From NCBI RefSeq assembly GCF_024662015.1, contig NZ_CP102480.1, forward strand, positions 1,770,501-1,834,500: DNA of 64,000 bases, given 5' to 3'. Positions 61,343 to 64,000 of this stretch are shown here, piece by piece. Below the pieces are notes generated by a model. That model was not told where the DNA came from. It saw only the letters and a program-made list of their open reading frames with translations, and searched no databases. Each line of letters opens with the position of its first letter. The first letter of the stretch is position 1. The position numbers and the translations under genes are program-made. Origin of the DNA: Nisaea acidiphila. Its GTDB lineage: Bacteria; Pseudomonadota; Alphaproteobacteria; Thalassobaculales; Thalassobaculaceae.

Positions 61343-62779
61343 ATGCCGAGCGACAGCGCAGCGTCCGGAAACCAGTTCGGACGCCTGCTTTTCCCTGGCG
61401 GGCCGAAACGGCCGCCCGTATTGCCGCCAGTCCAGCTCGCGCTGGTCTCGCTCGCGCTCGCCTGCGCAGCGGCACTGCTCGGGTACGTCAACGGTACGCC
61501 CGAAGACGCGGCTCTGGCCGCCTTCGTCGCTTTGCTCGGCGCCTATATGGCGGCCAATATCGGTGCCAACGACGTGGCGAATTCCGTGGCGCCGCTGGTC
61601 GGCGCCCGCGTTCTTCCGCTCGGCGCCGCCTTGCTGCTCGCGGCCGGCGCCGAAGTCGCCGGCGCTCTCTTCGCGGGCGATCAAATCGTCGGCCGCATCG
61701 CGTTCCGCATCGTCGATCCCGATCTGGTTCGCGATCCGGCCGGTTTCGTCTATGGCATGGCAGCCGCCCTGACCGGTGCCGCCCTTTGGGTCAACGCCGC
61801 GAACCTTCTCCGCGCGCCGATCTCCACCACCCACGCGATCATCGGCGGGATCGTCGGAGTCGGACTGTTCGCACTCGGCGCCAGCGCGATCAACTGGCCG
61901 GAGATCGCCGCGATCACGCTCGGGTGGTTCGTCTCGCCGGTCGCGAGCGCGCTCGCGGCAATCGCTATCCTCGCCTTCGTCAAGCGCGAGCTGCTCGGCG
62001 TACAGGACAAGCTCCGCGCAGCCCGGACATGGATACCGATCCTGATCGCCACCATGGCCGCGCTCTTCGTCCTCTTCCTGATCAAGAAGGGACTGGCGAA
62101 TGTCTGGCAGCCAGCGATGCCCGTTCTGGTGACCACGGTCCTCGCGGCCTTCGCCGCCACCATGGCGCTTGCCGGTCCCTATATCCGCCGGACCTCGATG
62201 GGCCTCGCGAACAAGGGCCAGACCGTGCGGGTCCTGTTCCGCGTGCCCCTGATCGCGGCGGGCGGCTTTATCGCCTTCGCCCACGGCGCCAACGACATCG
62301 CCAATATCGCCGGCCCGGTGACCGCCATACTCCATGTGCAGGCGACGTCCGATCTCGATCTCGCACCCGGCATTCCGTTCTGGGTGTTTCTGCTCGGCGC
62401 GCTCGGCATCGCGGCTGGCCTGCTGCTGTTCGGCGGCGGCATGGTTCGCCTTGTCGCGACAAGGATCACCAAGATCAATCCGATCCGTGCCTATGCCGTC
62501 GCCATGGCCACGGCCGCGACGGTGACGGCCGCCTCCTGGATCGGCCTGCCCGTCAGCACCACGCAGATCGCCGTCGGCGCGATCTTCGGGATCGGAATCT
62601 ATCGCGAACTGCGGGCCCAAAAGGACCGGGCGGCGAAAGCGATCCAGACGCAGAAACGCCCGCGGCGCCTTTTCCGGCGCGGCGACATGCTGCGCATTCT
62701 CATCGCCTGGACGATCACCTTCCCCGCCTCCGCTCTGATTTCCGGCCTGCTGTACTGGATTATCAGTCTATCGGAATGA
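61343..62779 (+). CDS. Pit-family inorganic phosphate transporter, 478 aa
   Basis: A low-affinity phosphate:cation symporter of the inner membrane. The family repeats are GANDVANSVAPLVGARVLP in the first half and AHGANDIANIAGPVTAI in the second, and STTHAIIGGIVG and PVSTTQIAVGAIFGIG each mark a repeat core. About ten to twelve hydrophobic helices are visible with a central basic cytoplasmic loop. ATG 61343 is preferred over TTG 61337. Neither a regulatory PhoU-like partner nor a Pho box is seen nearby. Confidence 0.93.
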   Translation: MPSDSAASGNQFGRLLFPGGPKRPPVLPPVQLALVSLALACAAALLGYVNGTPEDAALAAFVALLGAYMAANIGANDVANSVAPLVGARVLPLGAALLLAAGAEVAGALFAGDQIVGRIAFRIVDPDLVRDPAGFVYGMAAALTGAALWVNAANLLRAPISTTHAIIGGIVGVGLFALGASAINWPEIAAITLGWFVSPVASALAAIAILAFVKRELLGVQDKLRAARTWIPILIATMAALFVLFLIKKGLANVWQPAMPVLVTTVLAAFAATMALAGPYIRRTSMGLANKGQTVRVLFRVPLIAAGGFIAFAHGANDIANIAGPVTAILHVQATSDLDLAPGIPFWVFLLGALGIAAGLLLFGGGMVRLVATRITKINPIRAYAVAMATAATVTAASWIGLPVSTTQIAVGAIFGIGIYRELRAQKDRAAKAIQTQKRPRRLFRRGDMLRILIAWTITFPASALISGLLYWIISLSE

Positions 62780-62787
62780 CGAAATCG

Positions 62788-62807
62788 CGAGGCGGCAGCC
62801 TGCCTCG
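62788..62807 (+). terminator. Weak hairpin after the Pit gene
   Basis: CGAGGC / GCCTCG make a 6-bp stem with an 8-nt loop, starting 9 bp after the stop codon, followed by TTATTG. It is a candidate for the end of the Pit transcript. The next 115 bp up to the sigma-54 promoter hold nothing else I can identify, and the whole 62780-63168 gap is regulatory rather than coding. Confidence 0.4.
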
Positions 62808-62922
62808 TTATTGAGCAGCGCAACAGATGCGTGCCGAAAAATGCAGCGGAACAGGTATCGGGCGAAAACCTCCTCCTGACCGTTTTCCATTAAAATCAAT
62901 CAGTTAAAAATCAGAAGCACTC

Positions 62923-62938
62923 TGGCACGTCCCGTGCA
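62923..62938 (+). promoter_or_regulatory. Sigma-54 (-24/-12) promoter ahead of the guanidine riboswitch
   Basis: CTGGCACG-TCCC-GTGCA matches the sigma-54 consensus with one mismatch (GTGC for TTGC), and the GG (62924-62925) and GC (62936-62937) dinucleotides are ten bases apart. Transcription would begin near 62948, at the first base of the riboswitch P1 stem. I found no clear NtrC site in the 140 bp upstream. Confidence 0.75.
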
Positions 62939-62948
62939 GCGTAACTTT

Positions 62949-63065
62949 TGTGCAGCGCGTCTAGGGTTCCGGCCGCAATTGCGGCGCTGGTCCGAGAGAC
63001 GCACTCCGGCGAAATGGGAAATGCCGGAGACACGGCGGGGCAAAATCCCGGGAGATCACTGCACA
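62949..63065 (+). promoter_or_regulatory. Guanidine-I riboswitch (ykkC class) aptamer
   Basis: The conserved core is present in order: CTAGGGTTCCG at 62961, CTGGTCCGAGAG at 62987, a variable hairpin (CTCCGGC...GCCGGAG), then ACGGCGGGGCAAAATCCCGGGAGA at its 3' end, ending near 63056. TGTGCAG (62949-62955) pairs with CTGCACA (63059-63065) as the P1 stem. The class senses guanidinium and turns on detoxification or degradation genes. It sits directly in front of an ABC transporter receptor gene. Confidence 0.95.
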
Positions 63066-63070
63066 GGTTT

Positions 63071-63163
63071 GCCGAGCGCAAATCTCTCCCGGTTATGCGC
63101 TCGGCGGCCAAGGCGACAGTGGCTCCTAGGGGGAGCCTTGACCAATCGCTTTTGAAAGGAGCC
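63071..63163 (+). promoter_or_regulatory. Expression platform of the guanidine-I riboswitch
   Basis: A 10-bp stem (GCCGAGCGCA at 63071 with TGCGCTCGGC at 63096) carries a loop containing TCTCCCGG (63085-63092), complementary to the aptamer bases CCGGGAGA (63048-63055). Further on, GGCTCCT (63121-63127) can pair either with GGAGCC at 63132-63137 or with the ribosome site AGGAGCC (63157-63163). These exclude each other, so ligand binding could free or hide the ribosome site. The mechanism is inferred from complementarity only. Confidence 0.6.
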
Positions 63164-63168
63164 GTCGC

Positions 63169-64000
63169 ATGTTTCGCCAAACGCTACTGAAAATCGCATC
63201 CGCCGCGTTCGCCGTCTCGGTCCTGCTGGCCGCGCCGGGCGCCGACGCCGCGCCGAAGAAAGAGTTCAAGGTCTGCTGGTCGATCTATGTCGGCTGGATG
63301 CCCTGGGGCGAGATCCAGAATTCCGGCCTGATGAAGAAATGGGCCGACAAGTACGGCATCTCCGTCGATATCGTGCAGATCAACGACTATATCGAGTCGA
63401 TCAACCAGTACACGGCGGGCGAGTTCGATGGCTGCTCCATGACCAACATGGATGCGCTCTCGATCCCGTCCGGCGGCGGCGTCGACACCACCGCGCTGAT
63501 CGTCGGCGACTATTCCAACGGCAATGACGGCATCGTCCTGAAAGGCAAGAAGGAGCTTGCCGGCATCAAGGGCCAGACCGTCAACCTGGTGGAGCTTTCG
63601 GTCTCCCATTACCTGCTGGTCCGCGCGCTCGACAGCATCGGCCTCGCGGAAAAGGATATCACCGTCGTCAACACCTCCGACGCCGACATGATCGCCGCCT
63701 ACGGCACCCCGGACGTTTCCGCGGTCGTCACCTGGAACCCCCTGCTCTCCGAGATCGAAGGCATGCCCGAGAGCTACAAGGTGTTCGACAGCAGCCAGAC
63801 CCCCGGCGAGATCATCGACATCATGATGGTCAATACCGAGACGCTGGCGGACAACCCGGATTTCGGCAAGGCGTTGGCCGGCGCCTGGTACGAGATGATG
63901 TCCATCATGTCGAAGGACGATTCCGCCGGCATGGACATGCGGACGGCGATGGCGAAGGCTTCCGGCACGGACCTCGCCGGCTATGATTCCCAGCTCGCCT
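63169..64000 (+). CDS. ABC transporter solute-binding protein, urea-carboxylase-region type (5' part, cut by window edge)
   Basis: ATG 63169 follows AAAGGAGCC and starts a 277-codon reading to the window edge. A signal peptide covers residues about 1-27 (ending DADA-type GADA), followed by KEFKVCWSIYVGWMPWGEIQ. SINQYTAGEFDGCSMTNMDAL and NTSDADMIAAYG are typical of the NitT/TauT-like receptors found near urea carboxylase/guanidine carboxylase genes (TIGR03427-like). The riboswitch and sigma-54 promoter upstream argue for guanidine or urea-type ligands. The C-terminus and the ATPase and permease genes are expected just beyond the edge. Confidence 0.9.
   Translation, partial: MFRQTLLKIASAAFAVSVLLAAPGADAAPKKEFKVCWSIYVGWMPWGEIQNSGLMKKWADKYGISVDIVQINDYIESINQYTAGEFDGCSMTNMDALSIPSGGGVDTTALIVGDYSNGNDGIVLKGKKELAGIKGQTVNLVELSVSHYLLVRALDSIGLAEKDITVVNTSDADMIAAYGTPDVSAVVTWNPLLSEIEGMPESYKVFDSSQTPGEIIDIMMVNTETLADNPDFGKALAGAWYEMMSIMSKDDSAGMDMRTAMAKASGTDLAGYDSQLA

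Noticed and set aside
62800-62922. NtrC binding site upstream of the sigma-54 promoter
   Set aside because: No GCAC-N-GTGC type dyad with a credible fit is visible, so the enhancer protein remains unidentified.

Overview
The window is about 63 % GC, gene-dense and free of insertion sequences, prophage or CRISPR. The gene types and local order (cobS-cobT-dnaJ-bolA; aroK-aroB-corC; a small membrane protein-xerD-accA; methyltransferase/comF/grxC/nitrilase; TAXI-type TRAP transporter; RHH_4 and DUF2889 proteins) are those of an alphaproteobacterium, most likely a free-living Rhodospirillales-type organism. That assignment is inferred from gene content only.

Layout. 1-7.8 kb: three minus-strand paralogues of a large protein with N-terminal TPRs and a C-terminal domain that I cannot assign to a named family (possibly glycosyltransferase-like). 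The first runs off the left edge and appears to start with TTG. A plus-strand M20 peptidase sits between the second and third copies. 7.9-15 kb: rpmB with a clear terminator, an Lrp/AsnC regulator, a ribbon-helix-helix protein, a HAD hydrolase, the operon DUF952-pyrD-degenerate EAL protein, a class IV aminotransferase, folB and a NIPSNAP protein. 15-21 kb: secreted 5'-nucleotidase, the cobaltochelatase subunits cobS and cobT, a J-domain protein, bolA, a second RHH protein and DUF2889. 21-30 kb: aroK-aroB-corC-CBS on the minus strand, and divergently a 45-residue membrane protein, a secreted helical protein, xerD and accA. 30-38 kb: a three-gene HlyD/RbbA/YhhJ-type export operon, nitrilase-family amidase, glutaredoxin, ComF, methyltransferase and carbonic anhydrase. 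38-46 kb: a TIM-barrel isomerase-like protein, a STAS/SpoIIAA-like protein, a PAS histidine kinase overlapping an HD-GYP response regulator, YceI and cytochrome b561. 46-54 kb: SDR plus carboxypeptidase G2-like pair, KefF-KefC-like pair, a B12-binding radical SAM/zinc-ribbon/TPR protein behind a sigma-54 promoter, nitroreductase, GNAT and a homocysteine methyltransferase-like protein. 54-62.8 kb: TAXI TRAP transporter, class II fumarase/aspartase-family lyase, phytanoyl-CoA dioxygenase-like protein, KDPG aldolase, sugar kinase and a Pit-type phosphate transporter. 62.8-64 kb: a sigma-54 promoter, a guanidine-I (ykkC) riboswitch and the start of the ABC-transporter binding protein it controls, cut by the right edge.

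The most informative regulatory find is at the right end. A -24/-12 promoter implies nitrogen control, and a guanidine-I aptamer with a possible ribosome-site sequestering platform sits in front of a urea-carboxylase-region type binding protein, which points to guanidine used as a nitrogen source. The least explained material is the three-copy TPR family at the left end and the radical SAM fusion at 50.3 kb, which also ends in TPR-like repeats and has a perfect sigma-54 consensus upstream. Whether those two are linked is open. Many starts here are GTG or TTG, and I have moved starts where a Shine-Dalgarno sequence or family alignment supports it.
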